Shown here one piece after another: positions 7,619 through 16,234 of a stretch of DNA of 64,000 nucleotides. The notes below the pieces were generated by a model. It searched no databases, was not told the DNA's origin, and saw nothing but the letters and a program-made list of their open reading frames with translations. Source of the DNA: Curtobacterium sp. MCLR17_036 (GTDB lineage: Bacteria > Actinomycetota > Actinomycetes > Actinomycetales > Microbacteriaceae). A program made the position numbers and the translations under genes. The stretch's first letter is position 1; each line of letters opens with the position of its first letter. The stretch covers positions 744,001 to 808,000 of the forward strand of contig NZ_CP126269.1 in NCBI RefSeq assembly GCF_003234445.2. Direction: 5' to 3'.

Positions 7619-10042
7619 TCAGCGGCCCAGCTGGGCCCGCAGGTACGGAGCGGTCCGGCTGTCGGCGGACCCGGCGACCTCGTCGGGAGTGCCGGCGGCG
7701 ACCACTCGGCCCCCCGCTTCGCCACCGCCCGGCCCCATGTCGACGACGTGGTCGGCACCCGCCACGACGTCCATCGCGTGCTCGACGACCACCACGGTGT
7801 TGCCCGCGTCGGTGAGCCGCGCGAGCTGCGCGGTCAGCAGCTCGACGTCCGCCGGGTGCAGGCCGGTGGTCGGCTCGTCGAGCAGGTAGAGCGTGTGCCC
7901 GGTGCGGGCTCGCTGCAGCTCCGTGGCGAGCTTGATGCGCTGCGCCTCGCCGCCGGACAGCTCCGGTGCCGGCTGCCCGAGCCGCAGGTAGCCGAGCCCG
8001 ACCTCGCGCATCGTCTCGAGTCCCCGCGCCGCGGCGGGCAGCGACGCCAGGAACGGCGCGGCCTCGTCCACGGTCATCCCGAGGACGTCCGCGATCGACG
8101 CACCGTTCCACCGCACCTCGAGCGTCTCCGCCGTGTACCGGGAACCGTGGCACTCCGGGCACGGGGCCCAGCTGCCCGGCAGGAAGAGCAGCTCGACGGA
8201 CACTGACCCCTCGCCCTGGCAGACCTCGCACCGGCCGCCGGCGACGTTGAACGAGAACCGTCCGGCGGTCCAGCCGCGGGCCGTCGCCTCGTCGGTGGCG
8301 GCGAACGCCGCCCGGACCGTGTCGAACAGGCCCGTGTACGTCGCGAGGTTCGACCGCGGCGTGCGACCGATCGGCTTCTGGTCCACCTGGACGACGCGGT
8401 CGACCAGCGGGTGGTCGGTCGCGACCGCGGGCAGGACCCCGCCGACGAGCGAGGACTTGCCCGAGCCGCTCACCCCGGTGACGGCGGTGAGCACCCCGAG
8501 GGGCAGGTCCACGTCGAGGCCGTCCAGGTTGTGCAGCGTCACGTCGCGCAGTTCGAGCGTGTCGATCGGGGTCCGCGCGACCCGTTCGTCGTCGCGGACG
8601 CGGGGCTCCAGGTACCGGCGGGTGCGCGAGGCCTCGACGTCGGCGAGCCCGGCCACCGGCCCGCTGTACAGCACGGTGCCGCCGCCGGACCCCGCACCGG
8701 GACCGACGTCCACGATCCAGTCGGCCCGACGCACGATGCTCATGTCGTGCTCGACGACGAAGACGCTGTTGCCGCCGGCCCGCAGGTCGTCGAGCACCTC
8801 GACGAGGGACTCGGCGTCGGCGGGGTGCAGCCCGGCACTCGGCTCGTCGAGCACGTACACGACCCCGAACAGGCCGGAGCGCAGCTGCGTGGCGATGCGC
8901 AGCCGCTGCGTCTCACCCGGGGACAGCGTGGGCGTCGCACGGTCGAGCGCCAGGTACCCGAGCCCCAGCCCGACGAGGACCTCGACCCGTGCCACGAGGT
9001 CCCGCGAGATCGCCACGGCGACCTCGGTGTGCTCACCCGACGACGCACGGCTCGTCGCCGCGGCGGCGTCGGTGATGGAAGCGATCGGCCGCAGGACCTC
9101 GGTGAGCCCGGTGAACGGCATCGCGTTGAGCTCGGCGATCGAGTGCCCGCCGACGGTGACGGCCAGCGCCGCCCGGGTCAGACCGGTGCCGCCGCAGAGA
9201 CCGCACGGCCCGGACTCGACGAACTGCAGCACCTTCGTGCGCTGGGTCTCGCTCTGCGAGTCGGCGAGCGTGTGCATCACGAATTGCCGCGCGCTCCAGA
9301 ACCGCCCCTTGTACGGCTTGGCGACCCGGTCCCGTTTCGGGTGCACCTGCACGACGGGCTGCTCCTCGGTGAAGAGCAGCCAGTCGCGGTCCTCCCGCGG
9401 CAGGTCCCGCCACGGTCGGTCGATGTCGTACCCGAGCACGGCGGTGACGTCCCGCAGGTTCTTGCCCTGCCAGGCGCCCGGCCACGCGGTGATCGCGCCG
9501 TCGCGGATGCTCAGCGAGGGGTCGTGCACGGCCGAGGCCTCGGTCACCTCGTGCGCGACGCCGAGCCCGTGGCACCGCGGGCAGGCGCCGGCGACCGTGT
9601 TCGGCGAGAACGAGTCCGACTCGAGCCGCTCGGCCCCCGTCGGGTACGTCCCCGCACGCGAGAACAGCATGCGCATCGAGTTCGACAGCGTCGTCAGGGT
9701 GCCGACGGTGGAACGGGAGCTCGGAGCACCCCGTCGCTGCTGCAGCGCGACCGCCGGCGGCAGCCCCGTGATCGAGTCGACGTGCGGGGTCGACCCCTGC
9801 GCGATGAGCCGGCGGGCGTAGGGCGCGACGGACTCCAGGAAGCGACGCTGCGCCTCGGCGAACACTGTCCCGAAGGCGAGCGACGACTTCCCCGACCCCG
9901 ACACCCCGGTGAACGCGACGATGCGATCGCGAGGGATGTCCACGTCGACGTCCCGCAGGTTGTTCTCGCGGGCTCCGCGGACGCGGATGAAGTCGTCCGG
10001 TCCGGGGGCGTCGTGGGGCGCGGTCGAGCGGGGAGTGAGCAT
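7619..10042 (-). CDS. UvrA-like ABC ATPase (short UvrA2/DrrC class)
   Basis: This 807-residue protein has two ABC ATPase cassettes in the UvrA arrangement. Both Walker A motifs read GVSGSGKSS. The first signature is LSPGE and the second is LSGGE. A CEVC...CPEC zinc module lies between the halves of the second cassette, and CPRC/CGLC pairs lie in the first. Canonical UvrA has about 950 residues. The shorter length matches the UvrA2/DrrC class linked to tolerance of DNA-binding drugs rather than core excision repair. It stands alone with no uvrB or uvrC nearby. No convincing Shine-Dalgarno sequence precedes the ATG. Confidence 0.9.
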   Translation of the reverse strand: MLTPRSTAPHDAPGPDDFIRVRGARENNLRDVDVDIPRDRIVAFTGVSGSGKSSLAFGTVFAEAQRRFLESVAPYARRLIAQGSTPHVDSITGLPPAVALQQRRGAPSSRSTVGTLTTLSNSMRMLFSRAGTYPTGAERLESDSFSPNTVAGACPRCHGLGVAHEVTEASAVHDPSLSIRDGAITAWPGAWQGKNLRDVTAVLGYDIDRPWRDLPREDRDWLLFTEEQPVVQVHPKRDRVAKPYKGRFWSARQFVMHTLADSQSETQRTKVLQFVESGPCGLCGGTGLTRAALAVTVGGHSIAELNAMPFTGLTEVLRPIASITDAAAATSRASSGEHTEVAVAISRDLVARVEVLVGLGLGYLALDRATPTLSPGETQRLRIATQLRSGLFGVVYVLDEPSAGLHPADAESLVEVLDDLRAGGNSVFVVEHDMSIVRRADWIVDVGPGAGSGGGTVLYSGPVAGLADVEASRTRRYLEPRVRDDERVARTPIDTLELRDVTLHNLDGLDVDLPLGVLTAVTGVSGSGKSSLVGGVLPAVATDHPLVDRVVQVDQKPIGRTPRSNLATYTGLFDTVRAAFAATDEATARGWTAGRFSFNVAGGRCEVCQGEGSVSVELLFLPGSWAPCPECHGSRYTAETLEVRWNGASIADVLGMTVDEAAPFLASLPAAARGLETMREVGLGYLRLGQPAPELSGGEAQRIKLATELQRARTGHTLYLLDEPTTGLHPADVELLTAQLARLTDAGNTVVVVEHAMDVVAGADHVVDMGPGGGEAGGRVVAAGTPDEVAGSADSRTAPYLRAQLGR

Positions 10043-10170
10043 CTGCTCGATCGTAGGCGCGGCCGCTGGGCGGTCGCGGTCGCGGGTGCGGTCACTGGTG
10101 CGTGGTGCGTGGTGCGTGATGGGGGCAGCGTGGCGTGGCGTGCGGGTGCGCCTGCGCGTGCGCGTTTTCT

Positions 10171-10260
10171 CTCATCGCACGTGGGATGGGAAGGAGTTTC
10201 ACGCGTAGGGGGTCGGAACGATCGGCTTCCCATGCGCGGAACGTCTCACCACGCGCGGGA
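10171..10260 (+). repeat. dispersed repeat family P4, copy A
   Basis: This roughly 90-base element starts with CATCGCACGTGGGATGGGAA and contains GGTCGGAAC, CATGCGCGGAACGT and CACCACGCGCGG in order. Copy B (10601-10690) has the same order in the same orientation, and copy C lies inverted at 26228-26300. Confidence 0.75.
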
Positions 10261-10358
10261 TGCCTGGCGGTGTCGCGGGAGGCGGTGCGTCGTGGGGGTG
10301 GGACGACGGGCGCGGACTCGGGCGGGGCTCAGGAGGACCGGCGGGCCCACGGTGCTGA

Positions 10359-10400
10359 CGGTCCTGGTTCGCGACGAGCGGGTTTCGGGAACCAGGACCG
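10359..10400. repeat. dispersed hairpin family P3, copy 1
   Basis: CGGTCCTGGTTC and GAACCAGGACCG form a perfect 12-bp stem around an 18-base loop. A second copy lies about 145 bases downstream. Confidence 0.75.
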
Positions 10401-10504
10401 GCAACCGTTGATGCAGATGTGCCCGCCGCTGCTGCTCGGTCGTGCAGCACGCTGGAGCGGGAACCGTCGTCGGAGCCGGGGTGTGGTGACACGATCTGGT
10501 CGTT

Positions 10505-10550
10505 GACGGTCCTGGTTCGTGGGGGCCGGGTGTCGGGTACCAGGACCGTC
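10505..10550. repeat. dispersed hairpin family P3, copy 2
   Basis: GACGGTCCTGGTTC pairs with GTACCAGGACCGTC with one mismatch over 14 bp. The loop differs from copy 1 while the stem is conserved, which suggests selection on the stem or recent spread. Confidence 0.75.
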
Positions 10551-10600
10551 ACTGCGTGCTGCTGGTCCCGGAGTGCGCAGGGTTCGGGCGGATGTTTCCG

Positions 10601-10690
10601 TCCCATCGCCCGTGGGATGGGAAGGTGGTCCGCGCGTTGGTGGCCGGAACGTCGGGCTTCCTACGCGCGGAACGTCACACCATGCACGAA
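10601..10690 (+). repeat. dispersed repeat family P4, copy B
   Basis: This copy matches copy A block by block: CCCATCGCCCGTGGGATGGG, GGCCGGAACGTCGG and TACGCGCGGAACGTCACACC. The CCCATCGC and GTGGGATGGG segments can pair as a small hairpin. Confidence 0.75.
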
Positions 10691-10803
10691 ACAACCACCC
10701 ACGCGCGGAACAGCACCAGCCCGAACAGCCCCCGGCGCGTGCGGAAGGGCCGCCCTGGTTGCCCGGGGCGGCCCTTCGTGCGTGGTGCGGTGGTGCGGGG
10801 GTG

Positions 10804-11487
10804 TTACTTGATCTGGGCGGTGATGGTGGCGGTGCCGACCAGGAGGCCGCGCTTGACGGCGTCGGTACCGAAGGTCTTGTTCAGCAGGCCGGCAGCGTCC
10901 TCGCTGATGTGGACGGTGGTCCCGGTGAGGATGGCGTTGTCGCCCTCGAGCTGGAGGGGCTTGAGCGAACCACCCCAGAGCTCGAACAGGTACGCGTTCG
11001 ACGCGGCGACCTTGCCGTTGACCAGCACGTCACCGTAGAGCTTGGACGAGCCCGGGTTCACGACGAAGTTCTCCAGCGTGACGGTGGTGTCGCCGGCCTT
11101 GAGGGTCAGGCCGGAGTCGTCGTGGTTGAGCAGGCCCTGCACGTAGGGGCGGTAGTTGCCGTCCGGCGACCAGTACGTGACCGAACCGGCCGTGATCGGG
11201 AACGACACCGACCCGTCGGCGAGGGTCGCATCGCCGGAGACGCCGGGGGTGAGCTTGAGGGCGGTGAGGGCGTCGGTGAAGCCGGAGTCGAGCTTCACCG
11301 CGGTGGAACCACCGAGGACCTCGGGCACCGACGCGACCGGTGCGGGGACCTTCGACTCCGACGACGACGACACCGTCTGCACGTTCGGGGTCGCGGCCTG
11401 GGCGGAGGAGATCCCGAACGCTGCGCCACCGAGGACGAGAGCGCCGGTCGTGGCGAGGGTGATGCTGGTCTTGAGGCTCTTGCGCAT
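10804..11487 (-). CDS. secreted protein of unknown function
   Basis: This 227-residue protein has a clear Sec signal peptide: MRKSLK, a hydrophobic core, and cleavage expected after SAQA near residue 31. A Ser-rich linker is followed by an apparently all-beta region with several LxG and GDxxV repeats, ending in a GTATIT strand. No catalytic motif or surface anchor (LPXTG) is visible, so it is probably released or bound to the wall non-covalently. The ATG follows AAAGGA at good spacing. I do not recognise the family; C-terminal segments such as AAGLLNKTFG recall secreted actinobacterial proteins without assigned function. Confidence 0.75.
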   Translation of the reverse strand: MRKSLKTSITLATTGALVLGGAAFGISSAQAATPNVQTVSSSSESKVPAPVASVPEVLGGSTAVKLDSGFTDALTALKLTPGVSGDATLADGSVSFPITAGSVTYWSPDGNYRPYVQGLLNHDDSGLTLKAGDTTVTLENFVVNPGSSKLYGDVLVNGKVAASNAYLFELWGGSLKPLQLEGDNAILTGTTVHISEDAAGLLNKTFGTDAVKRGLLVGTATITAQIK

Positions 11488-11794
11488 GATGTGGATCCTT
11501 TGCTTGGTGTCGCGCTCGGCGCGGCTGCTGTGTGCGCGCCGAACACACCCTGGTGCAGGGTGGAGAACCAGCGTGGTGCGGCTGGTGAGCGCTCCGGGTG
11601 TTTCCCGGTCGTTGCAGGTGATTCGGCACCACCCGCGAAGTCGATTGGGTTGATTCCACGTCGTTACCTGTCCGTGACCTTCTCGCTCGACGGCGCCGTC
11701 ACGTCCACTGAGCGAAGTGGCAGTGCCCGTTGCCAGGGGCGGCCGAGGACCGTGAGGCCCACGGCGGATCCGCCGTCGACAGCAAGGAGGCTCC
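11488..11794. other. 307-bp divergent intergenic region
   Basis: The region separates the secreted-protein gene (minus) from the manganese catalase (plus), so it should hold both promoters. It contains an 8-bp stem hairpin (TCGGCGCG at 11516-11523 with CGCGCCGA at 11535-11542) in the secreted gene's leader and a perfect palindrome near the catalase start. I could not assign -35/-10 boxes with confidence. Confidence 0.5.
11761..11776. promoter_or_regulatory. perfect 16-bp palindrome before manganese catalase
   Basis: ACGGCGGATCCGCCGT is fully self-complementary and ends about 10 bases before the AAGGAGG ribosome-binding site. It could be an operator or a leader hairpin affecting translation. 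Confidence 0.35.
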
Positions 11795-12748
11795 ATGTAC
11801 TTCCACGCACAGACCTGGATCAACGAGATCGCCGACGGCGAGCCCGACCCCGCAGCGGCGAACGCCCTGCAGGAGGGACTCGGCGGCCAGTTCGGCGAGA
11901 TGCGCACGATGATGCAGTACCTCTTCCAGGCGATGAACTTCCGCGGTCCGGCCGCGAAGCCGTACCGCGACCTCATCCAGGGAGTCGGGACCGAGGAGAT
12001 CAGCCACGTCGAGCTCATCGGCACCACGATCTCCCGTCTGCTCGACGGGTCGCCCGAGTACTCGGGCAAGCTCACCGACCCGCTCGACACCCCCGGGGCG
12101 AAGGGCGCGACGCCGCTCTCCATCGCGCTCGACACGAGCAACATCCACCACTACCTGGTCGGAGCGCAGGGCGCCCTGCCCGTCGACTCGGCTGGCAACC
12201 CCTGGAGCGGCAGCTACGTCTACAACTCCGGCAACCTGCCGCTCGACCTGCTCTACAACCTGATGCTCGAGTCCACCGGTCGGCTGCAGAAGTGCCGGAT
12301 CTACGAGATGACGGACAACCCGACCGCCCGCGGCACCATCGCGTACCTCATCGTCCGCGACCAGGCGCACGAGAACGCCTACGCGAAGGCGCTCGAGACC
12401 CTCGGGGTGGACTGGAAGACACTGCTGCCGATCCCGAAGACGAACGCCGAGCAGTTCCCGGAGGTCAAGCAGCTCGTCGACCTCGGACTGCAGAGCAAGC
12501 AGTACAGCTTCGACCTCGACGGCGCGTCCGAGGCCGGCAAGATCTTCCGCGGGGCGTCGCCGTCGAAGGACGGCACCGACCTGTCGGCCACCGAGCAGGC
12601 CCCCACCGGTTCGCCCTCGTTCATCGCGCCCGAGCGGCTCGAGGAGTTCTCGCCGGGTCTCGACGCCGACCTGCTGGCACTCATCCAGCAGACCGCCGAA
12701 CTCGAGCTCGACGAGGCGGAGGACCCCCTGTACGGACCCGTCGCCTGA
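11795..12748 (+). CDS. manganese (non-haem) catalase
   Basis: This 317-residue di-manganese catalase converts hydrogen peroxide to water and oxygen in the cytoplasm. Ligands expected from the Lactobacillus enzyme are present at family spacing: Glu35 in FGEMRT, Glu68 and His71 in EEISH, Glu159 in MLES, and His192 in DQAHE. The ATG is preceded by a strong AAGGAGG. The gene is monocistronic and closed by a 19-bp-stem hairpin, so it is probably an independent oxidative- or stationary-stress gene. Confidence 0.95.
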   Translation: MYFHAQTWINEIADGEPDPAAANALQEGLGGQFGEMRTMMQYLFQAMNFRGPAAKPYRDLIQGVGTEEISHVELIGTTISRLLDGSPEYSGKLTDPLDTPGAKGATPLSIALDTSNIHHYLVGAQGALPVDSAGNPWSGSYVYNSGNLPLDLLYNLMLESTGRLQKCRIYEMTDNPTARGTIAYLIVRDQAHENAYAKALETLGVDWKTLLPIPKTNAEQFPEVKQLVDLGLQSKQYSFDLDGASEAGKIFRGASPSKDGTDLSATEQAPTGSPSFIAPERLEEFSPGLDADLLALIQQTAELELDEAEDPLYGPVA

Positions 12749-12804
12749 CGGCTCCGGTCGCCGACGTCGCCACCACACCACACGCGGTGGACGCACCGAG
12801 GACC

Positions 12805-12846
12805 GGACGGGAGGCCCGTGGCGACCCCGCCACGGGCCTCCCGTCC
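12805..12846. terminator. perfect 19-bp stem hairpin (family P2) after Mn catalase
   Basis: GGACGGGAGGCCCGTGGCG pairs perfectly with its complement around a 4-base loop. The same 19-bp stem recurs at 18790-18831 after a different gene. It sits between convergent genes, which fits a bidirectional terminator or an inserted palindrome. Confidence 0.8.
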
Positions 12847-12847
12847 G

Positions 12848-13282
12848 TCAGTCGAGGCAGAACTCGTTGCCCTCGACGTCCTGCATGACGATGCAGGACT
12901 CGTCGACGCCGTCGGCGAGCATGCGGCGCACCTGCGTCGCGCCGAGCGCGACGAGGCGGTCGCGCTCCGCGTCGAGCGCCGCGAGGCGCTCGGCACCGAC
13001 CAGGCCGGGCCCCACCCGCACGTCGAGGTGCACCCGGTTCTTCACCACCTTGCCCTCGGGGACGCGCTGGAAGAAGAGGCGCGGTCCGACGCCCTGCGGG
13101 TCGACGCAGGCGAACGCTCGACCGCGCTGCTCCGGCGGCAGCTGGTCGTCGAACGCCTGCCACGAGTCGGAGCCCGGTGGGGGCGGCGGCACGACGTAGC
13201 CCAGGACCTCGCACCAGAAGCGGGCGAGGCGCTCGGGTTCCGCGCAGTCGAACGTGACCTGGACCTGTCGCACCGTGGACAT
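12848..13282 (-). CDS. VOC-superfamily (glyoxalase-like) protein
   Basis: This 144-residue protein has two beta-alpha-beta-beta-beta repeats of the vicinal-oxygen-chelate fold. Typical elements are VTFDCAEPERLARFWCEVLGY near the start, VHLDVRV in the middle, and VMQDVEGNEFCL at the C terminus. Members are dioxygenases, isomerases or antibiotic-binding proteins, and this one cannot be assigned. The ATG (MSTVRQVQV) is the natural start. The stop directly abuts the P2 hairpin. Confidence 0.82.
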   Translation of the reverse strand: MSTVRQVQVTFDCAEPERLARFWCEVLGYVVPPPPPGSDSWQAFDDQLPPEQRGRAFACVDPQGVGPRLFFQRVPEGKVVKNRVHLDVRVGPGLVGAERLAALDAERDRLVALGATQVRRMLADGVDESCIVMQDVEGNEFCLD

Positions 13283-13302
13283 GGCGCCAGCGTACGACGT
13301 GG

Positions 13303-14145
13303 TCAGGCCGGTGTCGCGGACAGTCGCTGGGTGCCGGTGACGCGCAGCAGGTCGAGCCGCTGCTCGTCCTCCGACCCCGGCACGGCCGTGTAGACCACGA
13401 TCCGCAGGTCGCTCCCGGGGGCGGTGAGCACGTCGCAGTCGACCGTGATCGGTCCGACCGGCGTGTCCGTGAGGGTCTTGCGACTCGACCGGTGCTCGGC
13501 GACCTTCGCCTCGGCCCAGCGCCGCTCGAACTCCGGCGCGCTGGCGCGGAGCCGCTGCACCAGGTGGGCGAGCGCAGCGTCGCGCGGGTAGCGGCCCACG
13601 GCGGTCCGGAGGTCGGCGGCGAGGTCGCTGGCGAAGTCCTCCTCGTGCTGGGCGTCGAACTCGACACCCGCGTGGCCCGCGGTGAAGTGCCGCCACACCA
13701 GGTTGCGGTCGAGGCCGGTGTGCTCCGCGGGGTCGCCGCCGATCGCGGCCCACAGCGGGTTCCACAGCAGGATGTCGTGGCTGGCGGAGAAGACCGCGAG
13801 CGGGACGTCGCCGAGCCGGTCGACGATGCGCTGCACGCCGGGACCGATGTGCCGGGGCACGGTGCCGGCGGACGGGGGAGCCGCGCCGGCGACCCGGTAC
13901 AGGTGGTCGCGCTCGTCGTCGGTCAGGCGGAGCGCGACGGACAGCGCACGCAGCATCTGCGGGGAGGGGTTCGAGGCCCGGCCCTGCTCGAGACGGACGA
14001 CGTAGTCGACGCTGACCCCGGCGAGGGCGGCGAGCTCCTCGCGGCGCAGACCGGACGTGCGGCGGCCGGCTCCGGACGGCAGCCCCACCTCGGCGGGGGT
14101 GACGCGGTCGCGCCAGGCCCGCAGCACGTTCGCGAACTCGCTCAT
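13303..14145 (-). CDS. XRE-family regulator with MmyB-like ligand-binding domain
   Basis: This 280-residue transcription factor has an N-terminal helix-turn-helix (LRREELAALAGVSVDYVVRL, about residues 35-55) followed by a PAS-like MmyB ligand-binding domain containing WNPLWAAI and NLVWRHF. It is transcribed divergently from an SDR gene across about 100 bp. This arrangement is common for MmyB regulators, which usually repress an adjacent dehydrogenase until a small ligand binds. The ATG of MSEFANVLRAWRDR is preferred because upstream in-frame sequence looks non-coding. Confidence 0.9.
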   Translation of the reverse strand: MSEFANVLRAWRDRVTPAEVGLPSGAGRRTSGLRREELAALAGVSVDYVVRLEQGRASNPSPQMLRALSVALRLTDDERDHLYRVAGAAPPSAGTVPRHIGPGVQRIVDRLGDVPLAVFSASHDILLWNPLWAAIGGDPAEHTGLDRNLVWRHFTAGHAGVEFDAQHEEDFASDLAADLRTAVGRYPRDAALAHLVQRLRASAPEFERRWAEAKVAEHRSSRKTLTDTPVGPITVDCDVLTAPGSDLRIVVYTAVPGSEDEQRLDLLRVTGTQRLSATPA

Positions 14146-14246
14146 GCGTCCATCCTGCCCGCGGGACGGCTGCGCTCGGTGGTACCGGCAGTCCCACCGT
14201 CGTGCGGGACCTGGGAGTCCGTCAGCAGCAGGCGCACGATGGACCC

Positions 14247-14927
14247 ATGACCACCACACTCATCACCGGGGCGAACAAGAGCCTCGGACTCGAGACCGCC
14301 CGACGACTCGTCGAGGCCGGCCACACCGTCTACGCCGGCATGCGCGACCTCGACAGCGGTGACGCCGCCCGGGAGCTCGGGGCCACGGCCGTGCAGCTCG
14401 ACGTCACCGACCAGGCGAGCGTCGACGCCGCGATCGCCTCGCTGCCCGCGCTCGACGTGCTCGTGAACAACGCCGGGGTGCTCGGTGCGTCGTTCGGTGT
14501 CGACGACCTGACGCCCGAGCGCCTGCAGGACGTGTTCGACGTCAACGTCGTCGGCGTGGTCCGGGTGACGCAGGCCGCGCTGCCGCTGCTCCGACGCTCC
14601 GAGCAGCCCGTCATCGTGAACGTCGCGTCGGGGGTCGGCTGGCCGCGCTGGCTGACGACCGAGGGCCGCGACGAGTACCCGGTGCCGGCGGTGCCCTACG
14701 CCGCCTCGAAGGCCGCCCTCATCGCGCTCACCGTGCAGTACGCGAAGAACCTGCCGGACTTCCGGATCAACGTGAGCGACCCCGGGTACACGGCCACCGA
14801 CTTCAACGGGCACGGCGGCCACCAGACCGTCACCGAGGGGACGGACGCGACCGTCGCGCTCGCACTCCTCGGCGCCGACGGGCCGACCGGTGAGTTCCAC
14901 GACCGGCGGGGGCGCATCGAGTACTGA
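14247..14927 (+). CDS. SDR-family oxidoreductase
   Basis: This 226-residue short-chain dehydrogenase has TGANKSLG as its cofactor motif, VNNAG, and a catalytic Ser/YAASK set; it ends shortly after the last beta strand. It is probably the regulated target of the divergent XRE/MmyB regulator. The substrate is not predictable; related proteins act on carbonyl compounds and are often induced by xenobiotics. Confidence 0.9.
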   Translation: MTTTLITGANKSLGLETARRLVEAGHTVYAGMRDLDSGDAARELGATAVQLDVTDQASVDAAIASLPALDVLVNNAGVLGASFGVDDLTPERLQDVFDVNVVGVVRVTQAALPLLRRSEQPVIVNVASGVGWPRWLTTEGRDEYPVPAVPYAASKAALIALTVQYAKNLPDFRINVSDPGYTATDFNGHGGHQTVTEGTDATVALALLGADGPTGEFHDRRGRIEY

Positions 14928-14934
14928 GCGCACG

Positions 14935-14962
14935 GCGGGGCGCCGGTCGTCCGGCGCCCCGC
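14935..14962 (+). terminator. 12-bp stem GC hairpin after SDR gene
   Basis: GCGGGGCGCCGG pairs perfectly with CCGGCGCCCCGC around a TCGT loop, a few bases after the stop and between convergent genes. It is a likely bidirectional terminator. Confidence 0.7.
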
Positions 14963-14985
14963 GACGAGGCACGATCCGTGCTGTT

Positions 14986-15858
14986 TCAGTGCTTGTGGCG
15001 CAGGCGGCCGATGCCCAGGACGATCGCCACGACGACCATGCCGAGGACGACACCGGCGACCGCGGACACCGCGGTGTCGACGATCCAGACCACGACGGGG
15101 CCGGCGGCCTCGATCGCGTGCGTGACGGCGTGCAGCACGTCGTACGGACCGTGCCAGAAGGTCTCGGCGAGGTTCGCGATGACCAGGTGCCCGCCGACCC
15201 AGAGCATCGCGACGGTGCCGATCACGCTGATCACCCGGAAGACGGTCGGCATCGCCCGCACGATCCGGGCACCGGTCCGCCGGGTCCCGCGGGCGGGCTG
15301 CTTCATCATCTGCAGGCCGACGTCGTCGACCTTCACGAGCAGGGCGACCGCGCCGTAGACGACGGCCGTCATGACGAGACCGATCACGACGAGTGCACCG
15401 AGCGTCGGCCAGAGCCCGAGGTCCGGGTCGAGGCCGTCGAGGGCGATGAGCATGATCTCGGTGCTGAGGATCAGGTCGGTGCGGATCGCGCCGAACACGA
15501 GCTTGCCCTCGGACACCGCCTCGGAAGCGCCGCCCTCGTGGTGGACGCCGAACCACTCGGTGACCTTCTCCGCGCCCTCGAAGCACAGGTACGTGCCCCC
15601 GAGCAGCAGGAGCCACGGCAGCACCCACGGTGCGAACGCCGTGAGCAGCAGCGCGAGCGGGATGATGATGACGAACTTGTTGAACAGGCTGCCGAGCGCG
15701 ATCCGCCCGACGACGGGCAGCTCCCGCGCGGGGGCGAGGCCCTGCACGTACTGCGGCGTGACGGCGGCGTCGTCGATGACGACCCCGGCGGTCTTCGCGC
15801 TGGCCTTCAGGGCCGCGGACAGGATGTCGTCCACCACGGCGAGCAATCCGACTGACAT
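14986..15858 (-). CDS. DUF808 (YedI-type) membrane protein
   Basis: This 290-residue integral membrane protein of the DUF808 family has no firm biochemical role. It opens with MSVGLLAVVDDILSAALKAS, has the conserved KTAGVVIDDAAVTPQYV, and continues with several hydrophobic helices and an amphipathic FEGAEK segment. The C terminus ends in a basic RLRHKH tail, expected in the cytoplasm. It is monocistronic and divergent from the small gene at 15958. Confidence 0.88.
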   Translation of the reverse strand: MSVGLLAVVDDILSAALKASAKTAGVVIDDAAVTPQYVQGLAPARELPVVGRIALGSLFNKFVIIIPLALLLTAFAPWVLPWLLLLGGTYLCFEGAEKVTEWFGVHHEGGASEAVSEGKLVFGAIRTDLILSTEIMLIALDGLDPDLGLWPTLGALVVIGLVMTAVVYGAVALLVKVDDVGLQMMKQPARGTRRTGARIVRAMPTVFRVISVIGTVAMLWVGGHLVIANLAETFWHGPYDVLHAVTHAIEAAGPVVVWIVDTAVSAVAGVVLGMVVVAIVLGIGRLRHKH

Positions 15859-15957
15859 GGTGACGCACTCCGATCGATCCGCCCCTGTGGCGATGCTCAG
15901 CGTACTGGCCGGCACCGAGCCTGAACGCCACCGGTCGGCCGTCCGTATGCTCGCGGC

Positions 15958-16227
15958 ATGGCTGACTTCACCGCTGCCCAGGCCGCCGTCGTCCGGATCG
16001 AGCGCGCAGAGGAGGGCCGCTGGGACCTCTCGCTCATCAGCGACTCCGGTGTGGCGATGGGCCACGGCGTGTACCTCTTCGACGCCGACCACGACGACGC
16101 CGAGGACGAGCAGACCGCCGCGCTCGACTTCGTCCGCGAGTACGGCTTCCGGTTCGAGCGCGACACGGTGCAGACCGAGGGACTCGGCGTCTTCTGGGCG
16201 CCGCTGCTGCCCGCCGACCAGCAGTAG
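15958..16227 (+). CDS. small acidic hypothetical protein
   Basis: This 89-residue cytoplasmic protein has no signal peptide or membrane helix. It is acidic, with a DADHDDAEDEQ cluster near the centre, and alternates beta-like and helical segments. Codon use matches its neighbours and the ATG is well placed, so it is probably real. I do not recognise a family, and neighbouring genes give no functional hint. Confidence 0.65.
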   Translation: MADFTAAQAAVVRIERAEEGRWDLSLISDSGVAMGHGVYLFDADHDDAEDEQTAALDFVREYGFRFERDTVQTEGLGVFWAPLLPADQQ

Positions 16228-16234
16228 GGCGCCG

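Larger units (their letters stand above)
10043..10803. other. 761-bp gene-free repeat island
   Basis: The interval separates two minus-strand genes and has no credible coding frame. It contains two copies each of two repeat families in alternation: palindrome P4 (10171-10260 and 10601-10690) and hairpin P3 (10359-10400 and 10505-10550). About 100 bases of GTGCG-rich sequence come first. The promoter of the uvrA-like gene must lie at its left edge. No tRNA or riboswitch fold was recognised. Confidence 0.7.

Noticed and set aside
13282..14145. Fusion of the VOC protein to the upstream XRE regulator in one frame
   Set aside because: An open frame joins them, but the translated upstream part is an Arg/Pro-rich shadow of the regulator. 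The VOC domain has its own ATG.
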